Positions 1-9,480 of a stretch of 64,000 nt of DNA are shown here, piece after piece. The notes below the pieces were generated by a model. That model was not told where the DNA came from. It did no database searches and saw only the letters and a list, made by a program, of their open reading frames with translations. The stretch is from Isochrysis galbana (taxonomy: Eukaryota; Haptophyta; Isochrysidales; Isochrysidaceae). The DNA lies in NCBI GenBank assembly GCA_018136815.1, contig CM030935.1, positions 248,001 to 312,000 on the forward strand, read 5' to 3'. Positions within the stretch are counted from its first letter, which is position 1; the number at the start of each line of letters is the position of its first letter. A program made the position numbers and the translations under genes.

Positions 1-1
1 C

Positions 2-901
2 AAATTAGATGCACAGTTGGCGAGCATGCGGGCAGCGGCAGAGGGCACGCGCAAAAGAAACCTGCAACTATCCGCCGAGCTTGCGACGCACCAGACCGAC
101 ATCGATGAGAAGCGGCTACGCTTTCGTAGTGCTATACACAAGGAAGAAGCAGTTTTTGCTGCCTTGGCAGCCGCGAGCATTTACAAAGATGTTCAACGGG
201 GGGGGGGCACGATCAATCATAAGTTGTTGGAAATTGTGCGCCCTTCAACAGATCTGCTCGCAAAGCTCGGTGCTCTGCTCACGGAGCGGCTGACAACAGT
301 CCTGGAGGCGTATGATAAGGAGCAACAAGTTCTGAGCAATCTGCAACATGAAGTCCACGAACTACGTGATGTCGCCGTGAAACGAGAGAAGAAGCTGACA
401 TCTTCTCAGACTACTCATCTAGATAAGCCCGCTGCACTTCCTGGGAGAAAGCTACCGTCAAGCATCTTGAATCGTAAGACCCTGCAGACTCTGCCCAGGA
501 AGGGACCACATTCCACCCTCGTTGCAGGGATTCGACCCCAAGGAGCCGACCCTCCTTGCCAGGAGATGCCTCGAGTGCAGAGTATCCGGCCTCTCCACGT
601 GAACATGCAGAGTTCAAATTCTAAACCTTCGCGCTTCTCCTCTTTAGTCCCACCTCCACGGCATGCTCCTGGTACCTTGGGACTCGCAAACGTCGCCACG
701 CCCTCGTTCCAAATGATCGAGAGGAAGCGACGTTTGGCGGTACCACTTGGAGGTCCGAGCTCCGCAAAGGTAGCAAGACGTGTGAGCTCCATTGCCGTCG
801 AAAGCACAGGTGCTGAAGCGCCCTCGACGCTGAAGCTTCACCCATTCTTTCGCGCCTGCTACCACCGAAATCTGACCTCGAATGCGAGCAGTACTACCTA
901 G
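2..901 (+). CDS. Coiled-coil protein, 3' part (5' end outside window)
   Basis: The reading frame is open from base 2 without an in-frame stop until TAG at 899–901, so this is the 3' end of a gene that begins upstream. The first ~125 residues are rich in Leu, Ala, Glu, Lys and Arg in a heptad-like pattern (LSAELATHQTDIDEKRLRF, then VLSNLQHEVHELRDVAVKRE), which predicts a coiled coil. The remaining ~160 residues are a basic, Pro/Ser-rich tail without recognisable motifs. Such an arrangement is common in cytoskeletal and kinetochore proteins, but I recognise no family and assign no function. Internal ATG codons exist, but the frame remains open upstream, so a partial gene is the simpler reading. 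Confidence 0.55.
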   Translation, partial: KLDAQLASMRAAAEGTRKRNLQLSAELATHQTDIDEKRLRFRSAIHKEEAVFAALAAASIYKDVQRGGGTINHKLLEIVRPSTDLLAKLGALLTERLTTVLEAYDKEQQVLSNLQHEVHELRDVAVKREKKLTSSQTTHLDKPAALPGRKLPSSILNRKTLQTLPRKGPHSTLVAGIRPQGADPPCQEMPRVQSIRPLHVNMQSSNSKPSRFSSLVPPPRHAPGTLGLANVATPSFQMIERKRRLAVPLGGPSSAKVARRVSSIAVESTGAEAPSTLKLHPFFRACYHRNLTSNASSTT

Positions 902-1682
902 GGCCATATCTGCCCTCACTAGCCAAACTCGAACTCCCTGGGCGTTGGTATTCGGAGTTGCTACAATCCTAGGCCTCTCCAAGCCCATGCAGTCCTCAGG
1001 GCTATGGCTGAACCCAACGCGGCACTGTGGCAGGCGTTTGGTCAGTGTCATATTGTATACGCCACATACGCACACCACAGAGTGGCATATTTTCTCCTTA
1101 CATCGCAATGCATCGTCACCACATGTGAGCTCCCCGACCCAGACTCCAGACTCCCACCCGCAAACTCCTAATTGCTACTCGAAATCCCGAACGATCTGGC
1201 TCAGAAAAAAATATTCTTGAATAAGACTACTCCGTGGCTACTCGCTACCCCTTCCGCTGGGGACTACACTTGACATCGCCTTCACCCTACCCTCTCTCCC
1301 CTTCCCAGGTATCGTTCTGTCAATTATGGGATTATGGGACATCAATCGAATGGAGCCATCAAACGTCCATAGTCATTTACACAACAATATTTCACAGACC
1401 CTATTATTGCTGGGCATGAACCTGTCCGCGGTAGCGCAAGCGCTCCGCATAATGGATAGACTCGCCTAATCGTGCACAACACAAAGCCGTGTCCCACGTC
1501 TCACCCGCCTACCTGCCCCCCGCCCTCAAAACTCCCCGCGATTTAACCGCCCACCTCACGGACTCACGGACTCAACAAGAAAACATGGAAACCGATAGCC
1601 CGATGGCGCAGGAGGAAGGAGTGGAAAACCTATCGGGGATCGGAGCACACCGCCTGCTGCAGGAAACCCCAAACACCCAGCC
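902..1682. other. Intergenic, with one dispersed-repeat copy at 1311–1393
   Basis: There is no supported gene. Bases 1311–1393 match the dispersed repeat that also occurs at 15525–15580, 20005–20092 (−), 23818–23885 and 43488–43580: a C(G/T)TTC(C/T)GTCAA start, then GGGACAT and later a near-inverted (A)TGTCCATAGT. The remainder is simple mixed sequence. Confidence 0.5.
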
Positions 1683-1812
1683 CCTAGGTAGTGCACGAGG
1701 GACGAGCCGCAAGGCAGGTGGAGGGGAGATGAGAGTAGCGGGCGTGGCAGCACAATAAGGGTGCGTAGTCGCGCGCGCGGCGAGAATATTAAGAAGTTTT
1801 TTTTTTTTCACA
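1683..1812 (+). repeat. 130-bp retroposon tail repeat (family G), copy 1
   Basis: The copy contains the family core GTGCACGAGGG(G)ACGAGCC, then GCAAGGCAGGTGGAGGG, then GGGCGTGGC, and ends in GAGAATATTAAGAAG followed by a T run. The same order of blocks recurs at 33915–34045, 41535–41705 and 56965–57105 on + and at 14500–14622 and 41030–41185 on −. The A/T-rich end and varied 5' break points suggest 3' ends of a non-LTR retroposon, which is inference. Confidence 0.6.
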
Positions 1813-2255
1813 GACCCTATTATCGACTTTTAATATCTACGGCAACGGCCGTCGGTGCGAGACCATAAGTGTCGGTGGGAGACCATAAAAAGGCGCAAAT
1901 GTCGATGGCGCTGGTTGACATTTGTCAATGCAGATGGATTAAGTAATACAAGGCCACACACACACATCAATCACGCATCACACACATCATACCCATTGCT
2001 AATCATGCATTCGCCTCGACATCTCATAGTCCCTGCGCACGTTGTCCTCTGCCTGCAGTCTAGCTAGCTCACGCTCGCGCCCTGCCCAGGGAGTCGCGCG
2101 GGAAAACTCAACCGGAAGTCGCGTTCCGTCAAAAGAGGGCCAGCTGATTTTTTTGTCATCCCTATGTGCTTGTTTTCTTTTTGGGTAGCCACAATATTAT
2201 TATTATTACAAAGCTAATTACGCTCCCCCGCTCTCACACACGCGGTAACCCCCAG
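1813..2255. other. Intergenic; repeat terminus motif near 2118
   Basis: There is no gene here. A TCGCGTTCCGTCAAAAGAGG motif near 2118 recurs at 8616 and 19312 (+) and in reverse at 33880–33905. It looks like the conserved edge of a dispersed element. Short CA-rich stretches lie at 1955–1990. Confidence 0.45.
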
Positions 2256-3587
2256 CTACGCGGGCTGAGTTTTCATCTTCTTCGTCTTTTTCTCACATCC
2301 CTCTTCCTCAATGTCGTTCTGCTGACAGGCGACGATGTCGCTTGGCTGATCTTGGGTGGCGAGGTCCGTGACGCGTGCGAGGACGGCCTTCTTGTTCTCC
2401 ATGTAGAGTTTGCCAGCTACTCGGTGCACTTGCACCATGGGATCCGTTTCAGCGTACGCGACCGCCATGATGTATTCCATGCAGAGGTACGCGACGGCGG
2501 CCTCGTCTCCAATGTACTTGGTCTCAACTAAGTTTATACTTGGTTGCCCCATGGGGGGGCACGAGCCCCCCCCTCTCTCCACTCCTCCCCTGCCATGGGG
2601 GAGGAACCACCCATGCTCCTGGCACGCCTGATGGCTTGCCAGGAGCAGAATGCCCTGCTGACCCACTCTCTCACTGGCAGGCTTGCCTGCCTCGCGCGTC
2701 CTGGCCTGTCGTGGCCAGCCCATCGCTCCAACCCCCCTCCCCCCCTGTTCGACAGGCAGACAGGTGCAGATTGGGGACCCCTGAGGCACAGGTGCGCCAG
2801 CGAGGGAGAGGCAGGGGAGGCCAGGGCCCAGCCCCAGCCTCCTCTGCCCCCTGAGCTGGCCTCCAGGGGCCTCCAGGGGTCGCCAGGGGCAGCTGCAGGC
2901 CTGTCGCAGGCGCGCCATCGCGCGTGCCTGCAGGAGAGGGGAGAGAGAGCGCGGAGAAGGGGGTGGGCGGAGCGAGAGCTCCGCTCACCGGAAAATAGGT
3001 AAGTCCCGCACCTGTTTACAGGATAAGTCGGGACCGAGACCGCCGCCAGCCCGGTAGGCGTAGGAGGAAGGGGGGAACGGATCGCCGGGGGGGGGCGCGG
3101 GCCACCGACCATATCTAAGCCCTTTTCCCCTATCCCCCTAGTAGTGCACGGGGGGAGTCGCCTGATGGCGGGGGGGGAAGGGCCGGGGGAGTGGGTGTGT
3201 AGAAAATTTCCTACGTGAGTAGAAAGTAGAGGCTGCACGGTCGCGTGTGCGGTGAGACTATTAAGAAATTAATCCAATGTACTTGGTCTTGGGGATCCTG
3301 TCGTACTCGTCGGAGTAGTCGCCGACGAGCATGAGGTTTGCCTTGCACCAACGGCCCATGTATGGCTTGATGAGTGCCCACATCGACGGGTAGCGTTCCT
3401 TGGCCAGATCCACGCGGAAGTCTCCACATCCACGGCCCATGCCAGAGGCTGTGACGAGCAGCATCGCTAGGATGGCGCCGCTCATGCCCTCCTCCATGTG
3501 TTCGCGGAACCTGAAGGCTGGGCTGCGGACCTCCTCGTAGGTGCGGTGACCGAGTCGCTTGGCGATGAAGACAAAGTACTGGCCCAT
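2256..3587 (-). pseudogene. MGQY-family gene, copy 1, split by a retroposon
   Basis: Read on −, the start MGQYFVFIAKRLGHRTYEE (ATG at 3587) leads to a GGGDF-like segment (GRGCGDFRVDL) and MGRWCKANLMLVGDY. This order, N-terminal MGQY then GRW(x)nD/N..LVGDY, is what I know from a widespread uncharacterised eukaryotic protein family. The frame continues to IPKTKYIG and is then interrupted by a 748-bp insertion at 2525–3272. It resumes as KYIGDEAAVAYLCMEYI and runs to a Lys-rich end (KKTKKMKTQPA, stop at 2256). The insertion duplicated 17 bp of coding sequence and brings an early stop, so this copy should not make a full protein. The function of the family is unknown to me. Confidence 0.7.
2525..3272 (+). 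mobile_element. ~740-bp SINE-like retroposon, copy A
   Basis: The element starts CAACTAAGTTTATACTTGG, contains a G-tract/C-tract hairpin just inside (2550–2572) and a central GTAAGTCCCGCACCTG block with inverted GTCCCG/CGGGAC, and ends GAGACTATTAAGAAATTAA. It is flanked by a perfect 17-bp direct repeat (TCCAATGTACTTGGTCT at 2508–2524 and 3273–3289). The A/T-rich 3' end plus a long target duplication are hallmarks of target-primed retrotransposition. No ORF of its own is convincing, so it is non-autonomous. Sister copies are at 14923–15501 (−) and 32120–32855 (+), with a truncated one near 59247–59555 (−). Confidence 0.85.
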
Positions 3588-3654
3588 GGTGAAGGAGCGA
3601 GGTTTGTGGAGGGGAAGAGGAGAGTGAAGCGGGGTGGTGCTCCGCCGCCGTCTT

Positions 3655-4300
3655 CACCTCCACTTCCTTCTCCGCCTCCGCCTTCTCCGCCCACAAGGGT
3701 ATCCGAGACGTCTTGAGCCGCTCCCTTCCCATCTCCCTCCTGTCGCCAGTCGCCCCCCTTCGCCCGTTTGCTAACGCAAACGGGTCTCGTTTCTCACCAC
3801 ACTCCATCGGGGGGGGTGCGAATCCCCCCCTCTCCCTCGTTCCATTCTCTTCCGCCCCGGTCCCCGCGGCGCGTCGCCATGCGGCGCGCCACGGCCTGCT
3901 CTCAGAGGTCCTTCAGAGGCGCCCAGAGGGCCAGCAAGGGCAGCTCAGGGGGCAGTGGAGGCTGGGGCTCAGCCCCTGGGCCCCCCTGCCTCTCCCTCGC
4001 TCGCCTCGCTGGCCCTGGGTGCCGCCCTGAGGCCCCTGTCTGCCTGGCGACCAGGGATGGGGATGGGGGGGGGGGAGTCAGTACGAGAGCAGGCCCATGC
4101 GGGCCTGGGAGTGCGGCTCGCGGCCCGCGCCCACGAAGGGTCTGGGTCAGATTGTTGAATGCCCAGCCCCCTGCCAGAAGGCAGGGGCTGAGGTTGATTG
4201 TACGGGCCAACCCCGGGGGGTGTCCGCGATGGCGATGGAGAGGGGGGGCCGCGAGGCCCCCATTGACCCCTACTTATAAAAGTAGGTTGTACGTCTCTAA
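3655..4300 (+). repeat. GC-rich dispersed repeat family F, copy 1
   Basis: It shares a long collinear stretch with 8810–9480 and 27545–27960 (both −) and with the 5' part at 44205–44625 (+). Landmarks are GCTAACGCAAACGGG, a G-tract/C-tract pair around 3805–3830, a long hairpin around 4163–4192 (CAGCCCC…GGGGCTG) and a terminal hairpin CCTAC…GTAGG at 4266–4284. It lacks a coding frame that I can support. A terminal hairpin is reminiscent of Helitron ends, but I could not find a consistent CTRR end, so the class is open. Confidence 0.6.
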
Positions 4301-4973
4301 TCTTATGATTGGTCGCCATGGAGGGGGGCCTCGCGCCCCCCCAACTCTCTCGACTCCCCTCATGGGGGGCGAGAACCATCCACCCCCCTTCGCTGCCTCT
4401 TGGCATGCAGCGGGGACTCACCCAGATCGCCCAGACTCTCCCTGACTGAGGACTGAGGGTCAGGCACAGAACGCGCGCCCTGGCCCGCGTTGGCCTGCTT
4501 CTCGCTCTGACCAACCCGTCCTCCCCCTGGACCCCCTTATCAGGACCCCCCAGCCAGCTCCAGTCGACCGGCAAGGGCGCGAGAGCCAGCGAGGGAAAGG
4601 CAGGAGGGGCCAAGGCCATGCCCTAGCCTCACCTGCCCCCTGAGCTGTGCTCCCAGGCCCCTGCAGGCCTCCTGGGGACCTGAAGAGGGGCCGCAGGCGC
4701 GCGCCATGGGCCAGAGCCGCAGGGAAGAGAGGAGGAAGAGGGAAGAGGGAGGGGAGCGGGAGTGGTAGCTCTCCCCTCCGGCGCTAACGTGTCTTCCGGC
4801 CTTGTTTTCTGTTTAGGTAAAAGAAGACAGGGGACAGGGGGCGCCAGACGCCAGGAGGGAAGGGCCGCGGCTCGCCGCGGCCACTCGCCTCGGCGAGAGA
4901 GATTAGCGCTTCTAGGCTCCTATTCACGAGTGCCCCCCCCCCCCCCCCCGCGTTGTTTTTACCCGAAACCCGA
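4301..4973 (+). repeat. Tandem repeat unit 1 of a retroposon subfamily
   Basis: From about 4500 to 4973 this is near-identical to 5160–5620, so the two form a tandem pair. Shared landmarks are GACCCCCCAGCCAGCTCCAG, GTGTCTTC followed by GGTAA(A/G)AGAAGAC, GGCCGCGGCTCGCCGCGGCC (itself an inverted repeat) and a C run before GCGTTGTTTTTACCCG. The first part differs from unit 2. Confidence 0.6.
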
Positions 4974-5625
4974 CAACTAAGTTTATACTTGGTTCGCCCA
5001 TGGGGGGGCACGAGCCCCCCCCTCTCTCCACTCCTCCCCTGCCATGGGGGAGGAACCACCCGCTCTCCTGGCACGCCTGATGGCCTGCCAGGAGCACACT
5101 GCCCTGCTGACCCATCCCTCTCCCCACAGGCACGCCTGACTCGCCCGCCCTGGCCCGTCGTGGCCTGCCCATCCCTCTGACCAGTTCCTCCTCCCCCTGG
5201 GCCCCCCTGATCAGGACCCCCCAGCCAGCTCCAGTCGACTGGCAGGGGCTCGAGAGCCAGCGAGGGAGAGGCAGGAGGGGCCAGGGCCATGCCCCAGCCT
5301 CACCTGCCCCTTGAGCTGCGCTCCCAGGCCCCTGCCGGCCTCCTGGGGACCTGAAGAGGGGCCGCAGGCGCGCGCCATGGGCCCCCGCCGCAGGGAAGAG
5401 AGGAGGAAGAGGGAAGAGGGAGGGGAGGGGAGAGTGGCAGCTCTCCCCTCCGGCGTTTACGTGTCTTCTCGCCCCGTTTGGGTAAGAGAAGACGGGGGCG
5501 CCAGAGCCAGGAGGGAAGGGCCGCGGCTCGCCGCGGCCACTCGCTTAGGCGAGGAGTGATTAGCGCTTCTGGGCTCCTTTTCACGAGTGCCCCCCCCCCC
5601 TGCGTTGTTTTTACCCGAAAGGGGT
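4974..5625 (+). repeat. Tandem repeat unit 2, with SINE-like head
   Basis: The unit opens with the same CAACTAAGTTTATACTTGG and G/C-tract hairpin as the ~740-bp retroposon. It diverges after about 150 bp into the body shared with unit 1. It is therefore a subfamily or chimera of the 2525–3272 element. I saw no clear flanking duplication. Confidence 0.6.
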
Positions 5626-6215
5626 TTTCCCCCAGCGTGGACTCGAGGAGAGGACGTGCTGGGGTGCGCGGGGTCGGTGCGTGCACTGGGGGGAGGACAA
5701 ATATCGAGGGGAGGGGGCAGTGCCCCTCCCCCCGGTAGCATTCGGACACCTGGCTCGTCAGGCATGGCGGGATTCCGGGACGGAAATGTTGTGTCCAATT
5801 AGCTAGTGGGGTTGGCTAGGATATAACATTAATTGGTTTATTTATTTACCCGAAACCCGAAAGGGGTTTTCCCGCCCAGCAGGGACTCGAGGAGAGGACG
5901 TGCTGGGGTGCACGGGGTCGGTGGGTCGGTGCGTGCACTGGGGGGAGGACAAATATCGAGGGGAGGGGGCAGTGCCCCCCCCCCCCCCCCGGTAGCATTC
6001 GGACACCTGGCTCGTCAGGCATGGCGGGGTTCCGGGACGGAAAAGTTGTGTCCAATTAGCTAGTGGGGTTGGGCCTAGGATATAACATTATAATTACTAC
6101 TATTTTTATTAACCGGGAGCATACGAAAGGGAAGTGTACAAGGCCCCCTTTACCCGCAACAGAAAAGTTGCGTCCAATTAGCTAGTGGGGTTGGCTAGGA
6201 TATAACATTAATTAT
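5611..6215 (+). repeat. Tandem duplication, ~240-bp unit, 2 copies plus partial
   Basis: Unit 1 (5611–5843) and unit 2 (5844–6093) share TTTTCCC…GACTCGAGGAGAGGACG, GACAAATATCGAGGGGAGG, TAGCATTCGGACACCTGGC and GTCCAATTAGCTAGTGGGG, ending in GGATATAACATTAAT. A third partial copy of only the last block lies at 6157–6215. Differences are a few substitutions and a short GTCGGTGG expansion. No coding frame is supported. Confidence 0.8.
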
Positions 6216-6344
6216 TTTACTTTATAATTCATAATTCGAATTCATTCCCAGGCCCACACGCAACATGAATGAGTATTACAGCCACTCCACCACACCCACA
6301 ACAGGTAAGAAATAGTGGTAAAAAAGAGTGAGTGAGCGGGTTGA

Positions 6345-8169
6345 TCATATTGTCATGGCTACAGCTCCCAACCAGTCATTGCGGCACCTTCGCAACAGTT
6401 CTCGCTTGATAGCAGCCTCGTCGAACTGGAGGCCGTGCCTTTTGCCCTCGTCGCTCTTTTCCGACTTATCGCCGCTCGCACCCGGCTCTTGCACAGGCGA
6501 CGGCGCGCGCCATGACCCTTCGAGTTCAGGCCTGCCGTGCGCCGCAGCTGCTGCCATGCGCACGTCGGCTAACTCAGCTGATTGCGCAGCAAGTCGCTCT
6601 CGTTGTGAGCGGAGAAGCAAAAGAAGTCGCGTCTCAGATGCTGACATGTTCACCGCCCGCGAGACTGCCGCGAGTGCGCGTGCACGGCGCTCCCTCCGGC
6701 GTAGCTCCTGCTGCTGAACGATCGTATCTTCAGCTCTTGCAAACTCGTGCATCAAGTTCGCATGCTCCTTCATCGTATCGTAAAGCTGAATGTCGGCATC
6801 TCGCAGTGCACTAAGGAGCGCCGCACGCTCGGCGGCCAATCGGCAAGACGTGATTAGTCGTGAAATTGCAGCCCGCTCTGAGGCATCAGCACGCCTGTGT
6901 GCTCGCTCGAGAGCCGCCTCCGCCTCTTTCGCTGCGACGCGCGAGGCGGCGACGTGCGACCGTATGGTCTGCTCAAGAGCGAGCTGCGAGGCTGCCACGT
7001 TTTGGTGGAGAGCAGCAGCCTGAGCATCGCAAGCTGACAGCTCACTCAAAGCGGCGGAGAGATTGGCCGCCTCGGCAGCTGAATTTGCCTGCGCCCCCTG
7101 CACCCACGCCCTCAACTCCATAATCGTCTTCTGGTTCTCTGCAAATGCCAAAGCGCTTGCCGCTGCGGCCTTAGTTGACCGCCGCTCCCGTGCGCGACAT
7201 GCTTCTCGTGCCCAGGTTGACCACATCCGGCGCATTGTGATGTTGTTGCGCTTGTTGTAAATGAGATGGCAGGATGCTTCCAAGGCGGACGAGAGATGTG
7301 CAGCGCGTTCATCGGCACGATCCTAGGTGACAGGGCAAGCGTTGTAGACGGTCAGCATGCGAGGCGAGCCGGCACACCCAACACGGCTGGTAGCTCGCAA
7401 AAAGCTAGGGCAAGAGTTTGAATGGCGGGCGTCAGCATTCGGGCTCACCTTGCGCTCCCTGCATGCTCTTGCATACGCATCTGCCGTCTTAAGCTGTGCT
7501 GTAAGGTCTGAAATCTGTGAGACTTGTGTTGCTGCCTGTGCATCGCACTGATCTCGCGCCACCCGAATCGCCGCTTCAGCACCAACCCCGAGGAAGATCA
7601 AATCGCTCAGAGCTCGTGACTTGAGAACACCAGGCAAATCGACAATGCCCCGCACCCACTTGTTAAGGGCCTTCGTCCGCTCTTCGATTCGCTCCACGTT
7701 CATGCCAGTGCGCTGTAGTAGGCGGTCCCAGTTGAGCGGGCCGCGCTTGGGCGGAAGCTGCGGCATAGACTCGCGTAGGTGTGGCAGCTCGCTCAACAGC
7801 TCCATCTGTAGGCGCTCAAAGCGTGAGTAGCGCACGGGCAATAAGTACGAGAGCGGTGCCGAGCCATCCATCGTACGCGTTACCTCAAGCACGTAAGCCG
7901 TGCGCAGGTCTGGCGCGTGTGGCAGCTCGGAGCCGAAGCGAGCGGGCGAGAGCACCGCGTCACGGTTGTGTGGGTCAAGCACGACCTGCGTAATGGGCGG
8001 CGGGACTCAGCTGTGGCGCATGAAGAAGAGGGGCACAGCCTAGACGCAGTGCGTAGCAGGACTCCGGTAGCTCCGTGTGGCCCAGGCGGTCAGTGGAGGC
8101 GAATGGCGCAGCGCTCGCCTGCTCGGCACCAATGACAGAGAGGCGGAGGAGTGGAGGAGGCGCGGCCAT
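6345..8169 (-). CDS. PX-domain coiled-coil protein (three exons)
   Basis: Model: complement(join(6345..7322,7449..7985,8119..8169)), about 521 residues. Residues ~8–120 read as a phox-homology (PX) phosphoinositide-binding domain: strands LRLSVIG and AYVLEVTRTMDG, the YSRFERLQMELLSELP helix, a Pro-rich PQLPPKRG loop and a final helix ending in LIFLG. The rest is an Ala/Arg/Glu-rich coiled coil. PX proteins usually act on endosomal membranes; that role is inferred from the family. The 126-nt intron at 7323–7448 is GT–AG. The first intron, 7986–8118, is best read as GC–AG (CAG|GCGAGC … CAG), because no GT donor keeps the frame and the join restores the first PX strand. The start is the ATG at 8169, 17 codons before that junction. 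Confidence 0.75.
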
Positions 8170-8809
8170 GCCGAGCTGGCTCGCTTCTCTTCCTGTGCCC
8201 ACCCGCTAAAGGTGTAGATTTGTAGAAAGAGCATCCTGTTCTCTAGTATACCTAGCCACATACATCGGACGTGCCGTGCACCAACTACCGCTCATACTCT
8301 CATACTCTCATACTCAAGCATACACAAGAAAATTATGACACTCCCCCATCGCCGTAGGCGAGAACCCCCATTCCCGTATCCAGTGGATTATCCAGCGTCC
8401 AGCGTCATCCCCAAGCCCAAGGAAGACGTGTACAAGTACAAGCGCTTGCGCTTGTGACTTGTGAGAAGGTGCAACCAGAGGTCCAGTTCTTTCACCCCCC
8501 CTCCCCCCATTTTGGTATAAAATTACAGGGAAATGTCTTTATTTTTGGTTTCCATGGAGCGCGCCGACGCGGCTCTTCTCCTTTGAGAGCTCAGGCCTCA
8601 AGACCCCCGCCGAAGGTCGCGTTCCGTCGAAAAGAGGACCATGCGAATATTTTTATTTTTACACTCCGTAAAGTAGTAGGAGTATATTTATTTAAACCAA
8701 TATGAAATGTTGACCAAACGGGGGACCCTTCCTCGGATGGGATGAACTCCACCCCAGTGTGACTGAAATCTAGTTGTGAATGAAAAAAAATTCTACATTC
8801 TTGTGAAGG
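8170..8809. other. Intergenic with repeat terminus motif
   Basis: No gene is supported. Three short CATACTCT repeats lie at 8294–8318, just upstream of the PX gene. At 8610–8670 the CGCGTTCCGTC motif continues into GAAAAGAGGACCATG and an A/T-rich stretch. Confidence 0.4.
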
Positions 8810-9480
8810 CGTCCGCTAAGCTACTATCCAGTGGGCGCGGGTCGCGAGCCGCACTCCCAGGCCCGCTTGGTGGGCCTGCTCTTGTACTGACTCCCCCCCC
8901 CCCCCCCCCCATCCCTGGTCGCCAGGCAGACAGGGGCCTCTGGGCGGCACCCAAGGCCAGCGAGGCAAGCGTGGGAGAGGCAGGGGGGGCCAGGGGCTGA
9001 GCCCCAGCCTCCACTGCCCCCCGAGCTGCCCTGGCTGGCCCTCTAGGTGCCCCCAAAGGACCTCTGAGAGCAGGCCGTGGCGCGCCGCATGGCGACGCGC
9101 CGCGGGGACCGGGGCGGAAGAGAATGGAACGAGGGAGAGGGGGGGATTCGCACCCCCCCCGATGGAGTGTGGTGAGAAACGAGCCCCGTTTGCGTTAGCA
9201 AGCGGGCGGAGAGGGGCGGCTGGCGACAGGAGGGGGATGAGGAGGGAGAGGCTCAAGACGCCTATGGGGACCCTTGTGGCAGATACCGCCGAGGCGCAGT
9301 CTCTTATTTCTCGAGGATCGCTCGCGGCGAGAGCTGTAAGGGCCGTTCTTCTTTTTTGACGAGAGGTCCCCCCCCCCCCCCGGTGCTTCTTCCCGGAGAG
9401 TCGCCCGACGTAGGTCGGTCCGCCTCAATGGGTTTTCCCTCATTGTAGCTTGTGGGGAGTTATAATGGGAGCCGGGGGTT
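8810..9480 (-). repeat. GC-rich dispersed repeat family F, copy 2 (−)
   Basis: Its reverse complement matches 3720–4140 closely, including GCTAACGCAAACGGG and the CATGCGGCGCGCCACGGCC block. Further out, 9260–9480 matches 44205–44480 in reverse (GGTGAAAACCCA type start, C/G run, CTCTCG, GATCCTCGAG). This copy therefore preserves both halves of the family, joined. Confidence 0.65.

Noticed and set aside
2256-2530. Histone-fold reading of AAVAYLCMEYIMAVAYAETDP
   Set aside because: It superficially resembles the H2A α2 helix, but the full protein order (MGQY…LVGDY…) and lack of other histone positions do not fit.
2534-3238. ORFs on both strands across the SINE-like copy, also at 32098–32667
   Set aside because: They are repeated with the element and shift frame between copies; a product of GC-rich sequence.
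2525-3272. Introner (insertion acting as an intron)
   Set aside because: Gene-strand ends are TTAATT… and …TTAGTTG; no GT/AG pair combined with the duplication restores the frame.
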